From: an uncultured Fluviicola sp.
GTDB lineage: Bacteria; Bacteroidota; Bacteroidia; Flavobacteriales_D; Crocinitomicaceae
NCBI GenBank assembly: GCA_913009205.1
Contig: CAJVYC010000001.1
Span: 186,001 to 250,000 of the forward strand
DNA length: 64,000 nucleotides
Direction of reading: 5' to 3'
Positions 42,640-50,546 of the stretch are shown here, piece after piece. The position numbers were made by a program, and so were the translations under genes. Each line of letters opens with the position of its first letter. Position 1 is the stretch's first letter. Below the pieces are notes generated by a model. The model was given only the letters and a program-made list of their open reading frames with translations. It searched no databases and had not been told where the DNA came from.

Positions 42640-45053
42640 CTAAATTGATATTGCAATGTAAAATAGGCTCCAATTCCGTCAGATGGGAGTATTCCTGGTC
42701 CTGGATATCCAGAAGCCCGACGGGTAAAATAAGACGCATTCGTCAGATTATTAACGCTCAATTCGAATTGGAAACGCTTTTTCATTGTATATCTCGCTGA
42801 AAAATCCATAACGAAATAAGACGGTATCAATCCAATAACGGCATCTCCTGATGGAATTACAGAATTAGACGCATCCGAAAATTGTTGAGAATTATAAGAG
42901 CCTTGAAGCTGAAAACTCCATCCTTCATAACGATACTTTATACCCGATTTGAAGATGAACGAGCTAACGTATTCTACTTTTTTATCTATAAAATTTGCTT
43001 CTTTTGAACGAATGTAATTTGCATTAATGAACGCTCCATTGACGAATAAAGATAGAGAGTGTTTCGAGGAATCATTTCGCATTTTGATGAAATCAATTTC
43101 TGTAAACACCTCCACCCCATAATTCTGAGCATCTCCAATATTTGTTCTTTCCTTTTGTACTGTGCCCGCTTTAGGCGCAAGACCTATTTTATCGCCATAA
43201 AATATGTAGAAGCCTGCTATGTCATAGATTAAATAATCCTTGTGCAATCCTCTAAAACCAATTTCAGATGTATAACCGTATTCATCTTTAATCAAGCTGT
43301 CTACAACAATGTTTGGATTCGAAATTCGAATATCAGTGAAGTTGATTGCACGGTAATTTTGCGTGAAATTCGCATAGGTTTTTGCTCGTTTTCCTAAACG
43401 GTAAGCCGCACCTCCTCCAAACAATGGAACAACACGCTTTACGCTTTTAGAGTCCGAATTATTGATAATTGCAATAGTGTCATTATTAATTGGATGAATA
43501 ACATATTGCTTATAATATCCTTCTGAACTACTGCTGATATTTTCAAATCGTGCTCCAAAATTAAAAGTCCATCGTTTACCAAGGAAAAAGATATTCTCTG
43601 CAAATCCCGCTATATTTTCAGAAGGGAAACTGTAAGATGAATTCTCTAAATCATCACTGTTTTGAAAATTGAAATCAGCTTGATCTCCATCGGTTGCCAA
43701 CCCCTGTTCTGCTGTTGAGTTCCCCTGATAATATCTTCCACCAACTAAAAATGCTCCTCTAAAGTCAATTTTACTGGTGTCCTTGAAAATTGAATACCGT
43801 CTTAAATAACGAGCTTCAATACCTGCATTCTGAAATTTACCAGAAATCATGTCACGCACATCATTGTGATCTGCTTGTGTAATTTTACCTAAAAATCCTA
43901 GCGTGTTTCTTGCCGACTTCATTCCAAAAGCCCTTACGTTAAAATGAGCTTTGTTCGAAAACTTCTGATCGTAGTGCAATGCAAGAATATTCCAATCCAC
44001 ATTGAACCAATTCCGATCTCGTAAGCTCACTTTAGGATCAGCGTTGAACTGCAAATCAGTTAAGCCTCCTGCCTGATGTGCAAGATAATCCATATGCGTA
44101 TATTCCAATCGAAGCTTAATATTTTCGGTTACGTAATATCCCGCTTGGGCAAACAATTGTTGTTGATTGAACTCGCTATTATCTCTGTACCCATTACCAC
44201 GCTTGTGTTGATAATACACTTGGTAAGAGAATCGGTTAACGCTTCCTGCAATCCTATTGAAAGAACCTAAATACCCATATGTTCCCGCGGTATTTCGAGT
44301 TGTAAATTCAAAAGGAGAATTCACAGGCGGATCTTTAATAACAAAATTTAAAAGTCCTCCGAATTGTGTTCCAAATTGAAGTGATGCAGAACCGCGAATA
44401 ATTTCAATAGATTTTAACGCTTCAATAGGTGGCGTATAGTAACTCTCAGGATAACCCAAAGCATCTGCACTAATGTCATAACCATTTTGGCGTGTATTAA
44501 AGTTAGCCGCTCTGTTCGGGCTTAAACCTCTACCTCCAATTCCAATTTGAATACCAGAGCCGTCACTTTCCCAAATATTTAGCCCAGGTACTTTTGCGAA
44601 TATCTCTCTTGGGTTTGCAGTTGATTTAGCTCCATTTAACTTGGACAACTCTATCATCGTATTTGTTCCTGTTGTAATCTGAACCCCTCTAATTGGCGGT
44701 AAATACCCCACGTCAAAATCTGCCAAACGATTACGAATAACGTGGGCTTCTCCTATTATTTGAACAGGATTAAGAAGTACAACTTCGAAACTATTGTTCT
44801 CAAGATCTTCCTGCGAAATAATTAGCGTTGTTGTGTCAAATCCACGTGAATAAAAGTAAATAGTATCGTTGGGACTCGCTTTGATTTTAAAGATTCCTTT
44901 TGTATTACTCAACTTGAACAACCCTTTGGTCGTATTATTTAACTTTACAGACGGAATTGTTTCCTTATCAGCATCAATAATTGATCCCTGCAAATGCTGT
45001 GCTTTGACAACAAAAACACATAAAACTGAAAGTATAAGGATTACTAATTTCAT
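42624..45053 (-). CDS. TonB-dependent receptor, FecA-like (iron uptake)
   Basis: A signal peptide (VILILSVLCVFVVKA) precedes a carboxypeptidase-like extension (residues ~20-95), a plug domain with GLNIWESDGSGIQIGIGGRGLSPNR and SIEIIRGSASLQFGTQFGGLLNFV, and a 22-strand barrel ending in YFTLQYQF. It most resembles FecA-type ferric citrate receptors. It is last in the operon DUF4856 - imelysin - HTTM - receptor, overlapping the HTTM gene by 4 bp, which supports an iron role. Length, 809 aa, is normal. Confidence 0.88.
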   Translation of the reverse strand: MKLVILILSVLCVFVVKAQHLQGSIIDADKETIPSVKLNNTTKGLFKLSNTKGIFKIKASPNDTIYFYSRGFDTTTLIISQEDLENNSFEVVLLNPVQIIGEAHVIRNRLADFDVGYLPPIRGVQITTGTNTMIELSKLNGAKSTANPREIFAKVPGLNIWESDGSGIQIGIGGRGLSPNRAANFNTRQNGYDISADALGYPESYYTPPIEALKSIEIIRGSASLQFGTQFGGLLNFVIKDPPVNSPFEFTTRNTAGTYGYLGSFNRIAGSVNRFSYQVYYQHKRGNGYRDNSEFNQQQLFAQAGYYVTENIKLRLEYTHMDYLAHQAGGLTDLQFNADPKVSLRDRNWFNVDWNILALHYDQKFSNKAHFNVRAFGMKSARNTLGFLGKITQADHNDVRDMISGKFQNAGIEARYLRRYSIFKDTSKIDFRGAFLVGGRYYQGNSTAEQGLATDGDQADFNFQNSDDLENSSYSFPSENIAGFAENIFFLGKRWTFNFGARFENISSSSEGYYKQYVIHPINNDTIAIINNSDSKSVKRVVPLFGGGAAYRLGKRAKTYANFTQNYRAINFTDIRISNPNIVVDSLIKDEYGYTSEIGFRGLHKDYLIYDIAGFYIFYGDKIGLAPKAGTVQKERTNIGDAQNYGVEVFTEIDFIKMRNDSSKHSLSLFVNGAFINANYIRSKEANFIDKKVEYVSSFIFKSGIKYRYEGWSFQLQGSYNSQQFSDASNSVIPSGDAVIGLIPSYFVMDFSARYTMKKRFQFELSVNNLTNASYFTRRASGYPGPGILPSDGIGAYFTLQYQFRSSSK

Positions 45054-46432
45054 TTCTTAAAGGGCTCGACCCAATTTCTATGTTTTAAATCATACTTCAA
45101 TGTCGTGAGATCGTGTTTCTTATCTACAAACAATTGCGATCTTCTTCCGTTTAGGCTGACATATATCCGGGCGTGAATTTCAGGGTTATTAATCTTAAAA
45201 TGACTATTCCCATAGTGCAATGTCTTTCCATCATAGTGATTTTTAAGAATCTGAGCATATTGCAATATCATATCTGGCTGGGTCGCCATTTGATCTTCTT
45301 GAGTTCGCGTTAAAAATTTGGCATTGTTGATTTCAGATTCTCTCCCTGTCTTAGAGTCTACAAGGTAAAATGTTGCATACCCTTCTTTGTGCATTAACAT
45401 GACCCTCCAAGAGAATCGGTACCCTTCTTCATTCCAAAATAAATCTCCTGAATAAAGCACATAACGAAACGGTACGAGTAATTGAATGACAACGTACAAC
45501 GAGACAAAATACAACGTCAATTTTCGCTTATCGATAGACTTCACATCTTCAACAACTAATGCTGACTGCTTAAATAGTTTCAAAAACCAGTTGAGTACTA
45601 TTTCATGAAATTCAATGGAAAAGAAGATTATTGTGCTAAAAATCATCACCCATGGAAACACGCCGATAGGGAATAAACACCAGGTAATGAAGTGAAATAC
45701 CACCACGAAAACATAAGCGTATTTTCTGTATTTTCTACCTAACAAAAAGAACACAATAAATAGGTCATAACCACATCCAAACCAACTAAACACATAGGCC
45801 ACCCATTCTTCTTGAAGCAAACCTCCAACAACAGGAATATTATGATGTGCCTGCAGCCAAGTCTTTAAGGGCTGTGCATCTAACAGCCAATCGCTATTTA
45901 ACTTTGCAATTCCCGCAAAGATATAGACGACCGCTAATTGAAATTTTAAGATTCCTATATGCCATTGTTGCGTTGTAGTTCGTTTTATTCGAGTCCAGAG
46001 CATAGCGTCTATTGAAAAGTATCGATTGGCAGGAACCAATACCATTAAAAAACTCATTAGGCTTACGAAATAGTAATGATTTAGATAATTTGTCTTATCC
46101 AGTAACTCGACATAGGTAAAGCAGATAAAAAAAACGAATGCACTATAGCGATACAAGAAGCCAACAATGATAAAAATGGAGGCTACAATCATTAGGACAA
46201 ATGGAATGTACATTAGACTTCCTTCAAGAGGATTTACCCACTCAAACCCATAATATCCGAAATGATATTGCGGATCAATATATAATTGTTGAACCCATCC
46301 TTTGTAAAGAAAACGTGAAATGCCAAAAAGCATCAAAGCCCCAAAAATTATTCTAAAAATAATTAGTGGAGCTATGCTTGTATTTTTATAAATCGAATCT
46401 GTTTTGGACACCAAAGAGCTAATCCCCATCAT
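45050..46432 (-). CDS. HTTM-domain membrane protein
   Basis: HTTM (horizontally transferred transmembrane) proteins are related to vitamin K-dependent gamma-carboxylase. Several helices are visible, with TNYLNHYYFVSLMSFLMVLVPANRYFSIDAM (the family core), FQLAVVYIFAGIAKLNSDWLLDAQPLKTWL, and a C-terminal soluble part. The 460-residue size is typical. Its place between imelysin and a TonB receptor recurs in Bacteroidota, but the reaction is unknown. It overlaps both neighbours by a few bases, showing tight operon structure. Confidence 0.88.
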   Translation of the reverse strand: MMGISSLVSKTDSIYKNTSIAPLIIFRIIFGALMLFGISRFLYKGWVQQLYIDPQYHFGYYGFEWVNPLEGSLMYIPFVLMIVASIFIIVGFLYRYSAFVFFICFTYVELLDKTNYLNHYYFVSLMSFLMVLVPANRYFSIDAMLWTRIKRTTTQQWHIGILKFQLAVVYIFAGIAKLNSDWLLDAQPLKTWLQAHHNIPVVGGLLQEEWVAYVFSWFGCGYDLFIVFFLLGRKYRKYAYVFVVVFHFITWCLFPIGVFPWVMIFSTIIFFSIEFHEIVLNWFLKLFKQSALVVEDVKSIDKRKLTLYFVSLYVVIQLLVPFRYVLYSGDLFWNEEGYRFSWRVMLMHKEGYATFYLVDSKTGRESEINNAKFLTRTQEDQMATQPDMILQYAQILKNHYDGKTLHYGNSHFKINNPEIHARIYVSLNGRRSQLFVDKKHDLTTLKYDLKHRNWVEPFKK

Positions 46433-47492
46433 TGTCTTGATATGTAATCAAAACTCCAAAAGCAGAAGTCATATCTGTTTTAAGATTAACCACCTGCTGT
46501 TGAATTAAATTATACAATTCATCTAGCTCAGATTGATTTGACGCCATTTCAATTTCAAAACTGTTTTGAAAAGAATCAATCTTTGCAATGATAGAATTGA
46601 ACTTTGAATTTATATCATTAGCTAAATCAGAACGTTCCAGGTGAATTAGATACTCATGAAAACCAACTCCTGAACCCGATGATGAATTGATGTCTCCATT
46701 ATATAATCCTTGAAGGCTAATCATACTATGCCTTAGCAAGTCAAATGAATAAGCGCTGTTACGTGCTTCAATATATTCTGGCAATTGAATTCCAAGGCTT
46801 TGTTTACCCAAAGGAATTCCTAGTTTTGCATTCTTTGAAAGTTCATAATCCTTATTAAACTCATTTATAAGAAGTGAGAAAGCAGATGTTGTTTCTGTTC
46901 CGGTAGATGCTATGAAGGTACTTCTATAGCTCGTCCAAGCAGAATTAACCACGGTTAATTCGTTAATTATCTTTTCAATAAGTTCAGAAGTATAAACTGT
47001 GTAACTTGTATTATTTACAAAATCATCCAATGCTGTTGGTTGATACAATAAGTAATCAAGAGCTGACAACCCTATCGCATCTACATTTGAAGCTGAAGCT
47101 AGGTTATAGCCTCCATTAGAAATGTTCGATTGAATTTGAGTAGTATCTGAAGGAAATGTTCCAGTCGACCCTTTAAAGCCATTGACCAAAACAGGACCGA
47201 AGTCAAAAATCTTGATTGTCTGCCAAGAAGAATACGTCGCTTTCCAATCGATTCTAACAACTTCCAAATTTGCTAATGTTCTATCTGCTTCAAAAACTTC
47301 AAAACTTAATTTTAATGCACTCAATTTAGCATCAAAATCGTTCAATGAAGGCAAAACTATGTTTGCAGCAACATTACCCAATAGTTCAGCTTTATCAAAG
47401 TCAGGAGTTTCAACTGCTGGCTTTTTACAGCCAGCAGTGATTGAAACGAAAGCAATAATTACAACTAAATATTTAAACAAATTCTTAATCAT
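46419..47492 (-). CDS. Imelysin family lipoprotein
   Basis: Imelysins (IrpA/EfeO-like M75 family) are exported iron-regulated proteins with a GxHxxE motif, here seen as GVGFHEYLIHLE near residue 278. A lipoprotein signal ends at AGCKKP. Other family features are VRIDWKATYSSWQ, FDFGPV and SALDYLLYQPTALDDF. It is a four-helix-bundle protein thought to bind iron or iron complexes outside the inner membrane. It sits between a DUF4856 lipoprotein and the HTTM gene. Length, 357 aa. Confidence 0.9.
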   Translation of the reverse strand: MIKNLFKYLVVIIAFVSITAGCKKPAVETPDFDKAELLGNVAANIVLPSLNDFDAKLSALKLSFEVFEADRTLANLEVVRIDWKATYSSWQTIKIFDFGPVLVNGFKGSTGTFPSDTTQIQSNISNGGYNLASASNVDAIGLSALDYLLYQPTALDDFVNNTSYTVYTSELIEKIINELTVVNSAWTSYRSTFIASTGTETTSAFSLLINEFNKDYELSKNAKLGIPLGKQSLGIQLPEYIEARNSAYSFDLLRHSMISLQGLYNGDINSSSGSGVGFHEYLIHLERSDLANDINSKFNSIIAKIDSFQNSFEIEMASNQSELDELYNLIQQQVVNLKTDMTSAFGVLITYQDNDGD

Positions 47493-47502
47493 AACTTACT
47501 TC

Positions 47503-48648
47503 TTAATACTTTGTATCAATAGCACTCTTAATAGCGTTGATATCTGCAACAGTCATTGTCCAGAAATTAGCATTGAACATTGCCATCAATGCAGTATGTT
47601 CAGTAGCATCCATTCTTCTAGTTTCAACTGGAGCATAACGCAAATCCCAAGCAAAAGCAAATGCTTCAGAAAGAACGTGTAAAAATTTAGCGTCATCAGC
47701 TCCAAAATAACCAACTGCATCGTCTAGGTATGTCATAGCTTGGTAAGCAGAAATATCTTCCCACTCTGTTCTAATTGCAGCTATTGCAGTATTTCTATCA
47801 GCTAATACATCTGCTGAAAGAGCAGCTCTTCCTATAATGAATTGATCCATCATATCTGCATTTGAGTTAATTGTTGCATCTTGGTTATTGCAATATTTAC
47901 CCCAAAATCTGTTTGGAACAGCAGTTGGAAAGTCTGTACTAACTCCAAAATAACCAAAAGCTTCATCCCAGTGATGCTCCATTTCGGTGTAGTACTTACC
48001 TCCAACAGCGTCAACTGCTAAAGTATTGTCTACATCCATTTTTCCAGCTCCGAAATATGTATTCAATGCTTGATTTAAGAAAACAGCTCCCATTAATCCT
48101 TTTTCAATTACTTGAACTTGTTCAACACCGTTTGCATCAAACAAATATGTTGATGTTCCTGATGTCAATGTCCCTGCTTGTCCTTCAGCCGCTGTTGTTG
48201 CGTTATCGATACTCGCTGTTGCAAGATTATCCATAAACGTTTCAAATAAAGGCTGATCGATCGAGAAACATTTGTTTTTAAGCTGTTTTGTTGAAGTAAA
48301 TGAGAAGTTTCCGTTTCCGTCACCATTCACATTTGCGAACATATCTTTTAATACTTGGGCATCTAAAACAGTTGAATTTCCTGTTTTCATCAATGTTACC
48401 ATTTCATCTAGTTGATCTAAACGTTCTGTTTGACCACTATAACTTACTGTTGAATTACCAGAAGCATCTGTAAACAAATACGTTCCAGGCACAGTATAAG
48501 CAGGTGATGAATCGAACGTGCAATTCCCGTCATCTTTCTCTGCTTCTGAGTTATAATTATTAGCTAAAGGATCAGTACACCCTTTCTTTTTACATCCTAC
48601 AAGAGCAATACTTCCTATTGCAACTATTACAAATAAACTTTTCATCAT
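47503..48648 (-). CDS. DUF4856-type lipoprotein
   Basis: A lipoprotein signal ends at LVGCKKKG, followed by a short Asn/Asp-rich segment (CTDPLANNYNSEAEKDDGNC) that resembles a Ca-binding or disulfide loop. The main domain begins YLFTDASGNSTVSYSGQTERLDQL, as in DUF4856, and includes HHWDEAFGYFG and AFAWDLRYAP. It is largely helical, like imelysin, and precedes the imelysin gene by 10 bp. It probably shares that iron-binding function. A run of 13 A lies one base upstream of the start codon and may affect expression. Confidence 0.82.
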   Translation of the reverse strand: MMKSLFVIVAIGSIALVGCKKKGCTDPLANNYNSEAEKDDGNCTFDSSPAYTVPGTYLFTDASGNSTVSYSGQTERLDQLDEMVTLMKTGNSTVLDAQVLKDMFANVNGDGNGNFSFTSTKQLKNKCFSIDQPLFETFMDNLATASIDNATTAAEGQAGTLTSGTSTYLFDANGVEQVQVIEKGLMGAVFLNQALNTYFGAGKMDVDNTLAVDAVGGKYYTEMEHHWDEAFGYFGVSTDFPTAVPNRFWGKYCNNQDATINSNADMMDQFIIGRAALSADVLADRNTAIAAIRTEWEDISAYQAMTYLDDAVGYFGADDAKFLHVLSEAFAFAWDLRYAPVETRRMDATEHTALMAMFNANFWTMTVADINAIKSAIDTKY

Positions 48649-48649
48649 A

Positions 48650-48662
48650 TTTTTTTTTTTTT
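48650..48662 (-). repeat. A13 homopolymer at the imelysin operon start
   Basis: Thirteen T on the plus strand read as A13 on the minus strand, ending one base before the ATG at 48648. It fills the place of the ribosome-binding site and leader spacing, and is the longest homopolymer noticed in the window. Confidence 0.95.
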
Positions 48663-48799
48663 CTGGTACAAAGAAACAACAGAGATAGAATTAACACAAT
48701 ACCCTAAAAGTGGTATTTATAATCAATCTTAATAACGCTTATTAAAGAGAGTTCAAAAAAATGCAATATTTGCTGCCTTTCTTTTGAGGTTAAAGCTCT

Positions 48800-49042
48800 T
48801 TAAGCATCTCTGGAATTAATACCTTCCGCTCCATGCAGCAGAATAGCTTCTTCAATAGATTCCGCTCTTCCATCATGTAATAAATACGTATGACTATTCA
48901 CTGTTTGTATAAGTCCCAACCCCGAAAGAGGTGGTGTTCTCCATTCATTTCCATTTGCCAATTGGTCGGGTCTATTATCTGCTAGTACATCCCTCATATC
49001 GTGGAGTAACAATAAAGCCAAAGTAACTTTGGAGACTATCAC
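48800..49042 (-). pseudogene. C-terminal remnant of a di-heme oxidoreductase gene (DUF1111 type)
   Basis: The 80-residue frame reads ALLLLHDMRDVLADNRPDQLANGNEWRTPPLSGLGLIQTVNSHTYLLHDGRAESIEEAILLHG, the C-terminal end of di-heme 'thiol oxidoreductase' proteins (normally ~450 aa). Both c-type heme motifs and the first 80 percent are missing; the M at 49042 is incidental. In other bacteria this family is a neighbour of imelysin genes, so it is probably a former member of this locus. The 49043-49443 stretch holds only repeats and a terminator. Confidence 0.8.
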
Positions 49043-49068
49043 TCTAAAATCAATAAAATATTAAATAC

Positions 49069-49110
49069 TGTCTCGTCCTAAATAGACATCGTTTATTTAG
49101 TGCGAGACTC
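49069..49110. repeat. Imperfect inverted repeat
   Basis: GTCTCG-N2-CTAAATA on the left mirrors TATTTAG-N2-CGAGAC on the right around a short loop. No T-tract follows and no gene reads into it. It could be a hairpin in an untranslated RNA or an IS-end relic; identity unknown. Confidence 0.5.
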
Positions 49111-49326
49111 ATTATAACAAGATTGCTCTCTAAATACATATCAGCTCTCAGAAAGATCATCCCGCGTATCTTAGATATAAACGATTAGAGGACTAACTGT
49201 TCGTATTAATCTGTGCAGTTATAGACTTAATTCAGAAAAGATTAAATTAAGCCAGTAGAAATCCAGTCAGGTTTTAGCATTATTATTCCCGTTCAAATGG
49301 TTCGAACGCTGTTGCTGCGGTATACG

Positions 49327-49363
49327 AAAAAGGGAAGTTCAAAAATGAACTTCCCTTTTTTTA
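49327..49363 (-). terminator. Terminator of the copper/TonB lipoprotein operon
   Basis: AAAAAGGGAAGTTCA and TGAACTTCCCTTTTT form a nearly perfect stem with A- and T-tracts on both sides. It lies ~80 bp after the last minus-strand gene. Confidence 0.85.
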
Positions 49364-49443
49364 TTTCAGCGATCTTAAGAACAACCTATTCAGATTGAGC
49401 AGACCATTCCCCTTTGAACTTTACATATTCAAGGACTTGCCAC

Positions 49444-49905
49444 CTATTTTTTCTCGATAGTAATGATCACAGATTGACCAGAGAATGCTTCAATAGTTGA
49501 ACTTGTAAATTTCATCATCGTTTTCTCATTCTCTGCTATTTCGTACGTACCGCTGAATTCATAACATTGCGTCGCCATTTCTTCATCCGCGTGCTCCAAT
49601 CCTTCATCCGGACCTTGCCGAGAAATAATGAATGAGCCTCCCTCGTTTGTAACTTGCCAGACAAAATCTGTTGCTCCACCTTCGTCATTTTGCCAAGAGC
49701 CTATGCACGACTCTTCGTAGATATCGCAATCACCAATTACCCAATGTGGTAACTCTTCTTGGTTTACTCCATCTACGGACAACTCAGTTACATTCCATTC
49801 GCCTGCTTTCATCAAGCGTTTGGAAGTAGATTTCGTTTTATTGCAGGATGCTACTAAGACTGCGATCGAAAAAACGGCTATGATTATTTTAGAATACTTT
49901 ATCAT
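49444..49905 (-). CDS. Lipocalin-like hypothetical lipoprotein
   Basis: ATG at 49905 starts a lipoprotein signal (IIIAVFSIAVLVASC) and gives 153 residues; a longer frame from 49983 reads into the previous gene and lacks a leader. The mature part opens RLMKAGEWNVTELSVDG and has beta strands and several Cys (DCDIYEESC, TQCYEF), as in Bacteroidota lipocalin-like lipoproteins. It is last in the operon headed by 53468 and 23 bp after the previous gene. Ligand unknown; metal binding is only an inference from context. Confidence 0.75.
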   Translation of the reverse strand: MIKYSKIIIAVFSIAVLVASCNKTKSTSKRLMKAGEWNVTELSVDGVNQEELPHWVIGDCDIYEESCIGSWQNDEGGATDFVWQVTNEGGSFIISRQGPDEGLEHADEEMATQCYEFSGTYEIAENEKTMMKFTSSTIEAFSGQSVIITIEKK

Positions 49906-49928
49906 GTTAATGTAGTTTATTGTTTTGA

Positions 49929-50522
49929 TTATTGAATTTCTGTTACAAATGTGACGTCTATATCCGTTTCGCCTGGAGCACACGTTCCATCTTTAATACC
50001 TGGTTGATGTTTCAGCACAATCTGCGTTGTACCATTTCCAACATTTCCAACCGTCCATTGGCTTTGCAAACCAACTTCATACACCCCATCTGTATCTGTT
50101 CGTGCAATTGATAAGTTGGCAAAAGAAGGAGTAAAACAAAACAAGTGCTCATCATCTTCCTCCAAAACTTCATTCGAAATTGTATCAGCAGGACTTACTG
50201 TTTCATTAAGTAGAAGAATACTTGCGTTATAAACAGTATTATTCTGCAATCTGATAGTATCGAAAATATCATAGTTCAGGCCACCATCACCATCTGGATC
50301 GCGGAACGTAGCGGTTACGTTAGGCTGAACCCCAGCTAAATCAGTAAATTGAAGTGTCACGGTTGTTATAACCTCTTGTTCATTAGCAATTGGTTGTGGA
50401 ACAGTGACAAGATCGTCGTCTTTCTTACAACTGCTCAAAGCAGCGATGCACGTCAATCCTAAAAGGGCTATTGTTCTCATGTTTGTTTTCATGTTTGTTT
50501 TTGTTTTCATGTTTATTTGCAT
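49929..50522 (-). CDS. Lipoprotein of the TonB-receptor-linked family
   Basis: A lipoprotein signal (ALLGLTCIAALSSCKKDDD) and strands TVTLQFTDLAGVQPNVTATFRD, DDEHLFCFTP, and QIVLKHQPGIKDGTCAPGETDIDVTF match a Bacteroidota family often annotated 'type 1 periplasmic binding fold superfamily' and found beside TonB receptors. The end GETDIDVTF is characteristic. The 5' end has three repeats of a short ATGAAAACA-type unit, giving four in-frame ATGs between 50522 and 50480; the last, directly before the leader, may be the true start. Here it follows a receptor by 24 bp. Confidence 0.78.
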   Translation of the reverse strand: MQINMKTKTNMKTNMRTIALLGLTCIAALSSCKKDDDLVTVPQPIANEQEVITTVTLQFTDLAGVQPNVTATFRDPDGDGGLNYDIFDTIRLQNNTVYNASILLLNETVSPADTISNEVLEEDDEHLFCFTPSFANLSIARTDTDGVYEVGLQSQWTVGNVGNGTTQIVLKHQPGIKDGTCAPGETDIDVTFVTEIQ

Positions 50523-50546
50523 TTTCGTTAAATAAATAATTAATTA

